DNA of 64,000 nucleotides from an uncultured Clostridia bacterium. Its GTDB lineage: Bacteria > Bacillota > Clostridia > Oscillospirales > Acutalibacteraceae. The DNA lies in contig CALWVR010000030.1 in assembly GCA_944385105.1 (NCBI GenBank), forward strand, positions 48,775-112,774, written 5' to 3'. The position numbers and the translations under genes are program-made. The notes below the pieces were generated by a model. That model searched no databases, was not told where the DNA came from, and worked only from the letters and a program-made list of their open reading frames with translations. This document shows positions 26,958-35,280 of this stretch, one piece after another (the stretch's first letter is position 1; every line of letters starts with the position of its first letter).

Positions 26958-27989
26958 ATGTCTAATATTTTAGTTACTGGTGGCGCCGGCTTTATAGGCA
27001 GTCATACATGTGTAGAGCTTTTAAACGCTGGTTACGAAGTTATTATAGTAGATAACTTCTCAAATAGTAATCCTATGATCCTTGATAGGATAGAAAAAAT
27101 AACTAATAGGAAAGTTAAATCTTTTAATTGTGATATAAGAGATGAAAATACACTTGAAAAGATATTTAAAGAAAATAAAATTGATGCTGTCATTCATTTC
27201 GCTGGACTTAAGTCTGTAAGCGAATCCTGTCAAAATCCACTTTTATACTTTGATAATAATATTGTGGGTACAATTAATCTTTGCAAGATTATGCAAAAGT
27301 TTTCCGTTAAAAAGCTAGTCTTTAGTTCATCTGCAACAGTTTACGGAGATACTTCACTTCCACCATACAATGAAAACATGCCCACAGGATCTGTAAGTAA
27401 TCCCTATGGAAGGACTAAATATTTCATAGAAAAGATATTAGAGGACTTATATAAGTCTGATAATAAATTTAGTATAATAATTCTTAGATATTTTAATCCT
27501 ATAGGTGCACACGAAAGCGGATTAATAGGAGAAAGTCCATCCGGAATTCCTAATAATTTAATGCCTTATATAACTCAAGTTGCAATTGGAAAGCTCGATC
27601 ATCTTACTGTCTTTGGCAATGACTATGATACTAAGGACGGTAGTTGTATAAGAGATTATATTCATGTCGTTGACCTTGCAAAAGGCCATTTAAAGGCCTT
27701 ATCTAAAATAATGTCATCTCAAGGACTTGATGTTTATAATTTGGGGACCGGTAAAGGATATTCTGTGTTTGAGCTTATAAAGGAATTTGAGATTGCCTCT
27801 GGAAAAAAGATCAACTATATCGTTGGAGAAAGAAGAAGCGGAGATCTGCCATGCGTATATGCAGATACCACAAAGGCTGAAGAGGACTTAGGATTTAAAG
27901 CTAAGTTCGATCTAAGGAAGATGTGTGAAGACTCCTTTAGGTGGCAAACTAAAAATATTAATGGTTTTGAGGATAATATTACTCTTTAA
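26958..27989 (+). CDS. galE: UDP-glucose 4-epimerase GalE
   Basis: 343 aa short-chain dehydrogenase-like epimerase interconverting UDP-glucose and UDP-galactose (or the GlcNAc forms). NAD loop TGGAGFIGSH, catalytic Ser/Thr in SSSATVYGD, and the Tyr-x3-Lys pair in NPYGRTK. Full length. AAAGGAGG upstream. It supplies sugar nucleotides for surface polymers. Confidence 0.94.
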   Translation: MSNILVTGGAGFIGSHTCVELLNAGYEVIIVDNFSNSNPMILDRIEKITNRKVKSFNCDIRDENTLEKIFKENKIDAVIHFAGLKSVSESCQNPLLYFDNNIVGTINLCKIMQKFSVKKLVFSSSATVYGDTSLPPYNENMPTGSVSNPYGRTKYFIEKILEDLYKSDNKFSIIILRYFNPIGAHESGLIGESPSGIPNNLMPYITQVAIGKLDHLTVFGNDYDTKDGSCIRDYIHVVDLAKGHLKALSKIMSSQGLDVYNLGTGKGYSVFELIKEFEIASGKKINYIVGERRSGDLPCVYADTTKAEEDLGFKAKFDLRKMCEDSFRWQTKNINGFEDNITL

Positions 27990-28072
27990 GTTTTACGAAT
28001 ATTTTAATTAAAGTAATATAAGTAATATAAATTACATAATAATTAATATGAATATAAAAGGAGTATATGTAT

Positions 28073-28579
28073 ATGTCAAAATTTGAGGAAATTAATGTGA
28101 ATTTAATTCAGGAAAATCCATTTAAATTAATAGGGAAAGATTTCATGTTAGTTACTGCTGGTACTAAAGAAAAATTAAACACCATGACAGCCAGTTGGGG
28201 TGGGCTTGGTGTTCTTTGGAATAAAAACGTTTCGTTTACCTTCATAAGGCCTCAGCGCTACACCTTTGAATTTTTAGAGAATAATGAATATTACACCTTA
28301 TCGTTTTACGACAAAAAGTTTAAGGATATGCTAATGTTCTGTGGTACCAAGTCAGGTAGAGATATTGATAAAGTTAAAGAAACATCTCTTACACCTGTTT
28401 TTGATGAAGAGGCGCCATATTTTGAACAGGCTAAGTTAGTCTTAATTTGCAAAAAGCTTTATGGGCAATTTATAACCCCTGATTGTTTTATAAGTAAAGA
28501 AATTGAAAAAAATTATCCTTTAAAAGATTATCATAAAATATTTATTGGAGAAATTGTAAAGGCGATTGTAAAAATATGA
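28073..28579 (+). CDS. Flavin reductase-like FMN-binding protein
   Basis: 168 aa. The FMN-binding split-barrel pattern appears in FMLVTAGTKEKLNTMTASWG and SFTFIRPQRYTFEFL, as in clostridial flavin reductase-domain proteins. ATG at 28073 chosen over 28067 because it is 9 bases from AAAGGAG. Its stop overlaps the SDR gene start (ATGA), so the pair is coupled and may act on one substrate (inference). Confidence 0.82.
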   Translation: MSKFEEINVNLIQENPFKLIGKDFMLVTAGTKEKLNTMTASWGGLGVLWNKNVSFTFIRPQRYTFEFLENNEYYTLSFYDKKFKDMLMFCGTKSGRDIDKVKETSLTPVFDEEAPYFEQAKLVLICKKLYGQFITPDCFISKEIEKNYPLKDYHKIFIGEIVKAIVKI

Positions 28580-29310
28580 AAAAAACTGTATTGATCACTG
28601 GAGCATCACATGGAATTGGAAAGAGTTGTGCGATACTTTTTGCTCAGCATAACTATAACGTAATAATAAATTATAATCGTTCTGAACTTGAAGCTAAATT
28701 ACTCGCTTCTGAGTTGGTCGACTCTGGATTCAATGCTATAGCTATACGTGCTAATGTAGCCAATAGGTTTGAAGTTGATGAAATGATTCAAATATCAAAT
28801 AAAGTCTTTGGCTCTATTCATGTTTTAGTTAACAATGCAGGAATTGCACATCAAAAATTATTTACAGATATTTCAGAGTACGAGTGGGACGAGGTGTTTA
28901 ACACAAACGTCAAAGGTACTTTTAATTGTTCTCAAGCTGTACTTAAAGATATGATTAAAAATCACCACGGAAAAATTATAAATGTCGCATCTATCTTTGG
29001 AATGGTAGGAGCTTCTTGTGAAGTTGCTTATTCAGCTTCAAAGGCTGCAATTATTGGGTTTAGTAAAGCTCTTGCTAAGGAAGTAGGACCATCTAACATA
29101 ACTGTAAACGTTGTTGCGCCCGGAATTATAGATACAAGGATGAATTCTAATATTTCTCCCGATGTTATGGAACAATTAAAATATCAAACTCCTCTTTGCA
29201 GAATAGGCAACCCTGACGAAGTTGCTAATGCCATCCTTTTTCTCGCATCTCAAAAAGCTAATTTTATAACAGGGCAAGTAATAAGTCCTAACGGTGGACT
29301 TGTTGTCTAA
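28576..29310 (+). CDS. Short-chain dehydrogenase/reductase, FabG-like
   Basis: 244 aa NAD(P)-dependent oxidoreductase. TGASHGIGKS binds the cofactor, NNAG and the Ser in NVASIFG support it, and YSASK gives the catalytic Tyr-Lys. The sequence resembles 3-oxoacyl-ACP reductase, but it stands outside any fatty-acid gene cluster, so the substrate is open. Followed by a strong terminator. Confidence 0.88.
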   Translation: MKKTVLITGASHGIGKSCAILFAQHNYNVIINYNRSELEAKLLASELVDSGFNAIAIRANVANRFEVDEMIQISNKVFGSIHVLVNNAGIAHQKLFTDISEYEWDEVFNTNVKGTFNCSQAVLKDMIKNHHGKIINVASIFGMVGASCEVAYSASKAAIIGFSKALAKEVGPSNITVNVVAPGIIDTRMNSNISPDVMEQLKYQTPLCRIGNPDEVANAILFLASQKANFITGQVISPNGGLVV

Positions 29311-29325
29311 AGTCAATATAAAAAG

Positions 29326-29363
29326 TAGACAGTAAATATTAAAAATTTACTGTCTATTTTTTT
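29326..29363 (+). terminator. Terminator after the SDR gene
   Basis: Perfect 12-bp stem TAGACAGTAAAT (29326-29337) with ATTTACTGTCTA (29345-29356) and seven T. Confidence 0.92.
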
Positions 29364-29419
29364 AATATAATAATAAGTTCGGTAAACAATAAGTTTAACC
29401 GTAAAGGAGGGTTATAAAT

Positions 29420-29887
29420 ATGAATGCTAACATAGAACTTTTAAATTATATTTACCAAAATGCAGAAATGGGAAAAGACACCATAAAAAAGTTGATTGAA
29501 GTAGTAAAGGACTCTAACAATGAGGAGTTCAATAACTTTCTTAAAAGTCAATTCAATGAATACAAAGAAATATTCATTGAGGCAGAAAATCTTCTCAATA
29601 GTCTTGAAAAGGAAGGTAAAAGCATAAATAAATTGCAAAAAATAGAAGCTAATATGATGATAAACATGAAAACAATAAATGGCAAAAGTCCTGATCATAT
29701 ATCTGAAATGCTAATGCAAGGTAGCATTATGGGAGTAATACAAATAATAAGGAGAATGAAGCAATATAAAAATCAAGTATCAAAAAATATCTATTCACTA
29801 GCTCAAAAATTATTAGACACTGAACAAAGAAATTTAGAAGATTGTAAAAAATTCTTAGGTGAACAGAATGATAAAGTTCTCCCCTAA
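29420..29887 (+). CDS. Four-helix hypothetical protein coupled to spore photoproduct lyase
   Basis: 155 aa, entirely helical, with no Cys, signal peptide or membrane helix. The N-terminus (IELLNYIYQNAEMG) and DHISEMLMQGSIMGVI resemble a small clostridial DUF family with a four-helix or ferritin-like pattern, but metal ligands are not obvious. ATG after AAAGGAGGG. The 3' end overlaps the spore photoproduct lyase by 20 bases and carries its SD, so they are co-translated; unlike B. subtilis splA it is not a small TRAP-like regulator. Confidence 0.65.
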   Translation: MNANIELLNYIYQNAEMGKDTIKKLIEVVKDSNNEEFNNFLKSQFNEYKEIFIEAENLLNSLEKEGKSINKLQKIEANMMINMKTINGKSPDHISEMLMQGSIMGVIQIIRRMKQYKNQVSKNIYSLAQKLLDTEQRNLEDCKKFLGEQNDKVLP

Positions 29888-30872
29888 AGAAATCTTTTAC
29901 GAAGATGCTTCTCTCTCATATCCACTGGGAAAATTTTTGCAGAATAAATACAACAATGTTCCCTGGACAAAAATCGATAACCATAATAATATTCCATTTT
30001 TTAGAGAAAAGTCAAATAGCGAGTTCCCTAAAATGAAGCAGAATCTGATAGTAGGAGTACGAAAAACTCATAAATATATGCCAAACAACAAAATATCTGA
30101 CTATTTAGTTCCTTATACATCCTCTGGTTGTACGGCATCGTGCTTATATTGTTACCTTGTTTGTAATTACAACAAATGTTCTTATTTAAGGCTTTTTGTA
30201 AATAGAGAAGATATGTTAGATAGGCTTATAAAAACGTCTCAAAAATCTACTAAAGAATTAATATTTGAAATTGGTAGCAATAGTGACCTCATACTAGAAA
30301 ATACAATTACAAAAAATCTTGAATGGACAATCGAAAACTTTGCTAAATATGGTCGAGGACAACTTACACTGCCAACTAAATTTGATATGGTAGACCCACT
30401 CATAAATCTAAACCATAAAGGGAAAACAATAATACGTATGAGTTTAAATCCCGAAGAAATTATAAAAAAAGTCGAATTAGGTACATCTTCTCTTTACAAG
30501 AGAATTGAAGCTATAAATAAATTGAGTGATGCTGATTATCCTATAGGAATCCTGCTTGCTCCTATTATACTAGTAGATAATTTTGAAAGTATTTACTCTG
30601 AATTTATAACTAAACTAAAAAACAGTTTATCTAAAAAGGTTATAGATACAATGTCCATTGAAATTATATTCATGACATATAGTTACATCCATCGTAAAAT
30701 TAACGAAGAAGCCTTTAAAAATGTACCTGATTTATATAATAAAAATATTATGACTAGTAGAGGATTGGGTAAATACCGTTACAAATCAGACATACGAAAC
30801 TATGCAACAAAATTTATAAAAGAAGAAATACTAAAAAACTTTAAAAACGCAAATATTATTTATATTTCATAA
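29868..30872 (+). CDS. splB: Spore photoproduct lyase family radical SAM protein
   Basis: 334 aa. Repairs spore photoproduct in germinating spores using a [4Fe-4S] cluster and SAM. Cluster cysteines C88, C92, C95 (GCTASCLYCYL) and the flanking Tyr94/Tyr96 match SplB, as do TKFDMVDPLI, ELGTSSLYKRI and the C-terminal GLGKYRY. At the position of the hydrogen-donor Cys141 of B. subtilis (context FEAAC-TSD from memory) this protein has Ser137 (FEIGSNSD). The frame is open from a GTG at 29859 that lies in the SD, so the ATG at 29868 is preferred. Confidence 0.9.
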   Translation: MIKFSPKEIFYEDASLSYPLGKFLQNKYNNVPWTKIDNHNNIPFFREKSNSEFPKMKQNLIVGVRKTHKYMPNNKISDYLVPYTSSGCTASCLYCYLVCNYNKCSYLRLFVNREDMLDRLIKTSQKSTKELIFEIGSNSDLILENTITKNLEWTIENFAKYGRGQLTLPTKFDMVDPLINLNHKGKTIIRMSLNPEEIIKKVELGTSSLYKRIEAINKLSDADYPIGILLAPIILVDNFESIYSEFITKLKNSLSKKVIDTMSIEIIFMTYSYIHRKINEEAFKNVPDLYNKNIMTSRGLGKYRYKSDIRNYATKFIKEEILKNFKNANIIYIS

Positions 30873-30902
30873 TAGCTATGATTATATATCATAGCTATTT
30901 AA
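30871..30902 (+). terminator. Hairpin after spore photoproduct lyase
   Basis: AATAGCTATGAT pairs ATCATAGCTATT (30871-30899) right at the stop codon. The following T-run is short, so it is a weak terminator. Confidence 0.6.
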
Positions 30903-31031
30903 AATTAGACACTTAAAAAATAAATATTTATTATACGAATACACATAAACCTAATGTTAATAGTTCTATTCTTTACTATCATGTATATAATCAATATTTT
31001 CTAAATATAATAAGCGTTGTTTTTGAAGTTA

Positions 31032-31060
31032 TTGACAATCTAGATGCTAAATGATATAAT
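31032..31060 (+). promoter_or_regulatory. Consensus sigma-A promoter for the lipoprotein gene
   Basis: TTGACA (31032-31037), 17-base spacer, TATAAT (31055-31060), 35 bases before the ATG: a perfect consensus, suggesting strong constitutive expression. Confidence 0.88.
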
Positions 31061-31095
31061 AATTAATAATTTTATTTTTGAAGGAGTGCAAATTT

Positions 31096-31851
31096 ATGAA
31101 AAATAAAAAGCTACTAGCAATTGCAATGCTATCTGTCTTATCTATCTCTCCTCTAGTTGGTTGTTCCCAAAATTCAAATGAAAGTACAGAAAGTTCTCAA
31201 GCTGAATCCTCTGCTCAAGAAAATATTTCAGAGCCACAATCGAGCCAAAGTACTGAAGAAATTAGTTCCAAAAGAATACACGGCGTGTATAATGCAACCA
31301 TAGAAAACACTAAATTTATTTATACGTTTAAAAATGATGGATCCGGAAACATTTTAGATACATCTGATAATTCTGAGATCTCTATAAGCTATGCACTTAA
31401 TGATAACCATTTATTTATGTCCTCTGGTTCACTAGAAGATATAGCAGTATTTAATTATTCTTTTGAAGGCTCTAACCTAGTTTTATCACCTATTGGTGAA
31501 GATAATACAAAGCAGGTTTTAGAACCTGATGCAGGTGGAAACTTTACAGATTCAACATCAGCTAATTATACTAAAGTATTAGGAACATTTGAAACAACTA
31601 TTAGTAATAATAAATTAAAAATGACATTTAATGAAGATGGTAGTGGTTCTACGACCTTAAATGATCGAGACTCTATTCAAATTAGTTTTGCACAAAATAA
31701 TAATGTGTTCTTCATTGTATCCCCACAATCAGGCGAAATAGAACAAGAGACTGGTGGAGCAATGGCTGCTACCTACACCTTCGACGGTAAAACATTAGTT
31801 CTAAAAGAAACTGATGGGTCATCAACAACGTATACTAAAGTTAACTCTTAA
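31096..31851 (+). CDS. Lipoprotein with two lipocalin-like beta domains
   Basis: 251 aa. Signal peptide with lipobox LVGC (Cys at about residue 23), then a Ser/Gln/Glu-rich linker to about residue 62, then two related beta-rich units: GVYNATI...FKNDGSGN... and GTFETTI...FNEDGSGS..., each ending in a YTKV-like strand. This resembles lipocalin-like DUF repeats of clostridial lipoproteins. Outer-face, membrane-anchored; ligand unknown. ATG at 31096 chosen because it follows AAGGAGTG. A TM-anchored protein of similar layout is at 45853. Confidence 0.78.
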   Translation: MKNKKLLAIAMLSVLSISPLVGCSQNSNESTESSQAESSAQENISEPQSSQSTEEISSKRIHGVYNATIENTKFIYTFKNDGSGNILDTSDNSEISISYALNDNHLFMSSGSLEDIAVFNYSFEGSNLVLSPIGEDNTKQVLEPDAGGNFTDSTSANYTKVLGTFETTISNNKLKMTFNEDGSGSTTLNDRDSIQISFAQNNNVFFIVSPQSGEIEQETGGAMAATYTFDGKTLVLKETDGSSTTYTKVNS

Positions 31852-31853
31852 AT

Positions 31854-31889
31854 AAAAAGACTCCTTAAAATATTTTAAGGAGTCTTTTT
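31854..31889. terminator. Bidirectional terminator
   Basis: AAAAAGACTCCTTAAAA and its complement form a long stem (31854-31889) with A/T runs on both sides. It serves the lipoprotein gene and the converging corA-like gene. Confidence 0.92.
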
Positions 31890-31905
31890 ATTTACATACA
31901 TCGTT

Positions 31906-32844
31906 TTAAAGCATATTTTTCTTTTTTAATAAAATTGCGGCTATTAACATAAGTCCAACAGTAAAAGCAATTATAATCCATCCATCCGCTGGATTTGTTG
32001 CAAACGGCAATAAATAGGAAAAGTTCATTCCATATATTCCTGAAATAATAGTTGGTATAGACAAAAGTAGCGTAATTGATGCTAAAACTTTCATAACTAT
32101 ATTCAAGTTATTTGAGATAATGGAGGCAAAAACATCCATCGTACCAGCCAAAATATTCATATGTATATTTGACATCTCTATTGCCTGTTTTATTTCTATC
32201 AATACATCATCAAGTAGCTCTTGATCTTCTTCATACAGCTTTATTCTCCGTCCTCTCATTATTTTTTCTAGCGTCGATTCATTAGCTTTAAGAGAAGAAG
32301 AAAAGTAAACTAGAGATTTCTCAATTTCAAGAAGCTGAATAAGCTCTTTATTCTTCATAGATTTTCTAAGCTCTTTTTCAACATGATCACTAATCTTATC
32401 TATTTGCTTTAAATACTGCAAATACTTCATAGCAACCCTTAATATTATATGAAGAACAAATTGCGTCCTTAAATTAGGAAATACATTCCTTACGGCACCT
32501 TCTGAGAATTCTCCTATTATTGTATTATCTCGAAGACATAAAGTTATAACATTTGTCTTAGTAATAATTATCCCAAGTGGCATTGTATGGTAGGTAATAC
32601 TTTTTTCATTTTTTGTCACAACCGGTATATCTATTATTATTAGAGTATTCCCATTCTCATAATCAATGTGTGAAGATTCCTCTTCATCAAGTGCTGCCCT
32701 TAAAAAGTCTGGATCAACATCAAAATCCATTATAAGCTTTTCTATCTCTTCATCGTCAGGAGCAATACAATTAATCCAGCACCCTACTTCATAATTTTCC
32801 ACTCCTGTTATTTTATTGTTTATATTTTTATAATAAGTTACCAC
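31906..32844 (-). CDS. CorA-family divalent cation transporter
   Basis: 312 aa. Large soluble N-terminal region with a long helix, then two C-terminal membrane helices preceded by the YGMN signature (GIYGMNFSYLLP), which forms the pore entrance in CorA Mg2+ channels. The frame is open to 32895, but GGAGGTCAAGCT followed by GTG at 32844 marks the likely start. Mg2+ or Co2+ transport is expected; the ion is not determined by sequence. Confidence 0.88.
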   Translation of the reverse strand: MVTYYKNINNKITGVENYEVGCWINCIAPDDEEIEKLIMDFDVDPDFLRAALDEEESSHIDYENGNTLIIIDIPVVTKNEKSITYHTMPLGIIITKTNVITLCLRDNTIIGEFSEGAVRNVFPNLRTQFVLHIILRVAMKYLQYLKQIDKISDHVEKELRKSMKNKELIQLLEIEKSLVYFSSSLKANESTLEKIMRGRRIKLYEEDQELLDDVLIEIKQAIEMSNIHMNILAGTMDVFASIISNNLNIVMKVLASITLLLSIPTIISGIYGMNFSYLLPFATNPADGWIIIAFTVGLMLIAAILLKKKNML

Positions 32845-32998
32845 AGCTTGACCTCCAATTATAAAAGCGTAAGAAGCGCAGGCCGCAAATAGCATGGAAT
32901 TGCGCTCCTTTAATGATATTTTTTACTAATTTACTCGAGGGACCAGGTTTCACAACTCCACCTCCTTATTTTAAAACATATAACATGACAACATTTTT

Positions 32999-33026
32999 AT
33001 TATACCATAAAAGTATTCAATTTCAA
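32999..33026 (-). promoter_or_regulatory. Possible promoter for the corA-like gene
   Basis: Minus strand TTGAAA (33026-33021), 16-base spacer, TATAAT (33004-32999). A leader of about 150 bases follows; no Mg2+ riboswitch (M-box) core was recognised in it. Confidence 0.55.
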
Positions 33027-33059
33027 TACAATAAAATGATTTATTCTGATTCTACATAC

Positions 33060-33088
33060 TTTACTTATCTGTAGAAATATTATATAAT
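33060..33088 (+). promoter_or_regulatory. Promoter for prfB
   Basis: TTTACT (33060-33065), 17-base spacer, TATAAT (33083-33088), 35 bases before the ATG; AAGGAGGGG is the SD. Confidence 0.72.
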
Positions 33089-33123
33089 ATTACAAGTTGT
33101 AACTGCTTTTAAGGAGGGGTTAA

Positions 33124-34245
33124 ATGCTACAACTAGAAGAAATAAAATTAGCTTTAGAAGCCCTCGAAACTCCCATAAAGGATCTAGCTGAGGCTATTGG
33201 TCTTTCCAATATAACTGATGAAATAAGTAAACTTGAATCACAAACTTCTAAGCCTAACTTTTGGGAAAATGCTAATTCTTCTCAAAATATACTACAACGC
33301 TTAAGCTTCTTAAAGTCTAAACTACAACGCTATAAAATGCTAGAAGAGACTTATGAAGATACCTTAATTCTAGTCCAAATTGCAAAAGAAGAAAACGACA
33401 CTGAAACTTTAGAAGAAGCTTATAACAATTTAAAGAAAATAAACTCTGAGCTTGAGTCTCAGAAACTTGAAACATTATTATTAGGTGAATATGATTCAAA
33501 AAATGCTATATTAACCTTCCATGCAGGTGCTGGAGGAACTGAAGCTCAAGATTGGGTAGAAATGCTTTATAGAATGTATTGCATGTGGGCAGAAAAACAC
33601 AACTATAAAATACATATACTTGACTGTCTAGATGGAGAAGAAGCTGGACTAAAAAGTATTTCTTTTTCAGTTGATGGTCCAAATGCTTATGGCTATTTAA
33701 AAAGTGAAGCTGGAGTTCATAGGCTTGTTAGGGTATCTCCATTTGATTCATCAGGACGAAGACATACATCATTTGCATCTCTTGAAGTCATGCCAGAAAT
33801 CGATGATGATATAAAAATAGAAGTCTCTCAAGACGATATTAAAATGGATGTTTTTAGATCTAGTGGCGCTGGTGGACAACATATTAATAAAACATCATCT
33901 GCAGTGCGACTTACCCATATTCCAACTGGTATTGTTGTAAGTTGTCAAAACGAAAGAAGCCAGCATCAAAATCGTGATATGGCTATGAAGATGTTAAAAT
34001 CTAAGTTACTTGAAATAAAGGAAAGAGAACATCTTGAAAAGATTGAAGATATTAAGGGCATTCAAAAAGACATTGCTTGGGGCTCCCAAATTAGATCTTA
34101 TATTTTTATGCCATACACCTTAGTTAAAGACCATAGGACTGGGTTCGAATCTGGTAATATAAATGCTGTAATGAACGGAGACATTGATGGATTTATAAAT
34201 GCTTATTTAAAGAAAGAAAGTCTTAATATTTTTAATAAAAGTTAA
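33124..34245 (+). CDS. prfB: Peptide chain release factor 2
   Basis: 373 aa, terminates translation at UGA and UAA. The codon-recognition motif SPF (VSPFDSSGRRH) and catalytic GGQ (GAGGQHINKTSSAV) are present. The gene is one continuous frame: at the position where most bacteria have the CUU-UGA programmed +1 frameshift it reads GGT CTT TCC, so this RF2 lacks the usual autoregulation. ATG after AAGGAGGGG. Confidence 0.95.
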   Translation: MLQLEEIKLALEALETPIKDLAEAIGLSNITDEISKLESQTSKPNFWENANSSQNILQRLSFLKSKLQRYKMLEETYEDTLILVQIAKEENDTETLEEAYNNLKKINSELESQKLETLLLGEYDSKNAILTFHAGAGGTEAQDWVEMLYRMYCMWAEKHNYKIHILDCLDGEEAGLKSISFSVDGPNAYGYLKSEAGVHRLVRVSPFDSSGRRHTSFASLEVMPEIDDDIKIEVSQDDIKMDVFRSSGAGGQHINKTSSAVRLTHIPTGIVVSCQNERSQHQNRDMAMKMLKSKLLEIKEREHLEKIEDIKGIQKDIAWGSQIRSYIFMPYTLVKDHRTGFESGNINAVMNGDIDGFINAYLKKESLNIFNKS

Positions 34246-34265
34246 ATTATTTTCGTATAATAAAT

Positions 34266-34287
34266 CCGAACATAAATTTTATGTCGG
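34266..34287 (+). other. Small hairpin abutting the SD of the Na/Pi gene
   Basis: CCG-A-ACATAA and TTATGT-CGG form a bulged stem whose 3' arm overlaps the first bases of the SD CGGAGG (34285-34290). It has no T-run, so it may modulate translation rather than end prfB transcription. Confidence 0.4.
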
Positions 34288-34296
34288 AGGTATATT

Positions 34297-35280
34297 GTGA
34301 ACATAGAAAATATTTTTTACTTACTAGGCGGAATTGGGCTTTTTATCCTTGGAATAAACTTATTGACTAAATCACTTGAAAATTTTTCCGGATCTAAACT
34401 TACACAATTAATAGAAAAATATACTAAAAATAAATATAATTGCGTGCTTATAGGTGCTGCAATTACCGCTATTGTTCAAAGCTCATCAGCTATTACTGTT
34501 ATCATCATTGGTCTTGTTGAATCAGGAATTATGACTTTAACACAAGCTGTTGGAATAATTATGGGCGCAAATATTGGAACAACTATAACTGGTATCATCA
34601 TCTCTATAAGGTTAGAAATATTTGCACCTCTTATAGTATTCATAGGCATTATAATTCCCTATTTTATTCGCAACATATTAGTCAATAGAATATGTAAAAT
34701 TATTAGTGGATTTGGCATATTATTTTGGGGAATGGGTATAATGGGCTCGGCTGTTAAACCTCTGTCTAGCTCACCTATATTTATTACTACAATTTCATCA
34801 TTGAAAAGTCCTATGTTTGGATTACTAATTGGTATTATATTTACAGCCATAGTACAAAGTTCCTCTGTTTCTACGGGTATTATTGAGGCCCTAGCTATGG
34901 CTGGTTTAGTTACTCTTGATGAAGCGATTTTCTTTATATATGGACAGAATATCGGCACATGTGTTACTGCCCTACTTGCTTCATTTGGAACTAAAAAAAT
35001 TATTTCCAAGCAAGTTGCAGCAGTACATTTCCTTTTCAACATTATTGGAACATTAATTTTTGTTCCAATAACTATTATGTTCCCATTTACTACACTAATA
35101 AAAAATATAATGGTAGAAAATGCTATGACTCAAATAGCTTTAGTACACGTTATTTTTAATATTATTACAACTATAATATTATTGCCCTTTAGTGAATATT
35201 TAATCAAACTTTCTTATAGGTTAGTTCCTAAGCACAAAAAAAATATAAATAGAGGTGTTAATCATGAAATTATATATTAA
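34297..35280 (+). CDS. Na/Pi-cotransporter family protein (PhoU domain absent)
   Basis: 327 aa, eight or nine helices, with the duplicated QSSSA and QSSSV signature that binds sodium and phosphate in NptA/SLC34-type carriers. The C-terminal PhoU-like domain found in many clostridial homologues is absent; the protein ends soon after the last helix. GTG start after GGAGG. Its end overlaps the next gene by 17 bases. Confidence 0.88.
   Translation: MNIENIFYLLGGIGLFILGINLLTKSLENFSGSKLTQLIEKYTKNKYNCVLIGAAITAIVQSSSAITVIIIGLVESGIMTLTQAVGIIMGANIGTTITGIIISIRLEIFAPLIVFIGIIIPYFIRNILVNRICKIISGFGILFWGMGIMGSAVKPLSSSPIFITTISSLKSPMFGLLIGIIFTAIVQSSSVSTGIIEALAMAGLVTLDEAIFFIYGQNIGTCVTALLASFGTKKIISKQVAAVHFLFNIIGTLIFVPITIMFPFTTLIKNIMVENAMTQIALVHVIFNIITTIILLPFSEYLIKLSYRLVPKHKKNINRGVNHEIIY

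Noticed and set aside
32845-32998. Mg2+ riboswitch (M-box) upstream of the corA-like gene
   Set aside because: No matching conserved core was recognised; the leader instead contains a small ORF and SDs.
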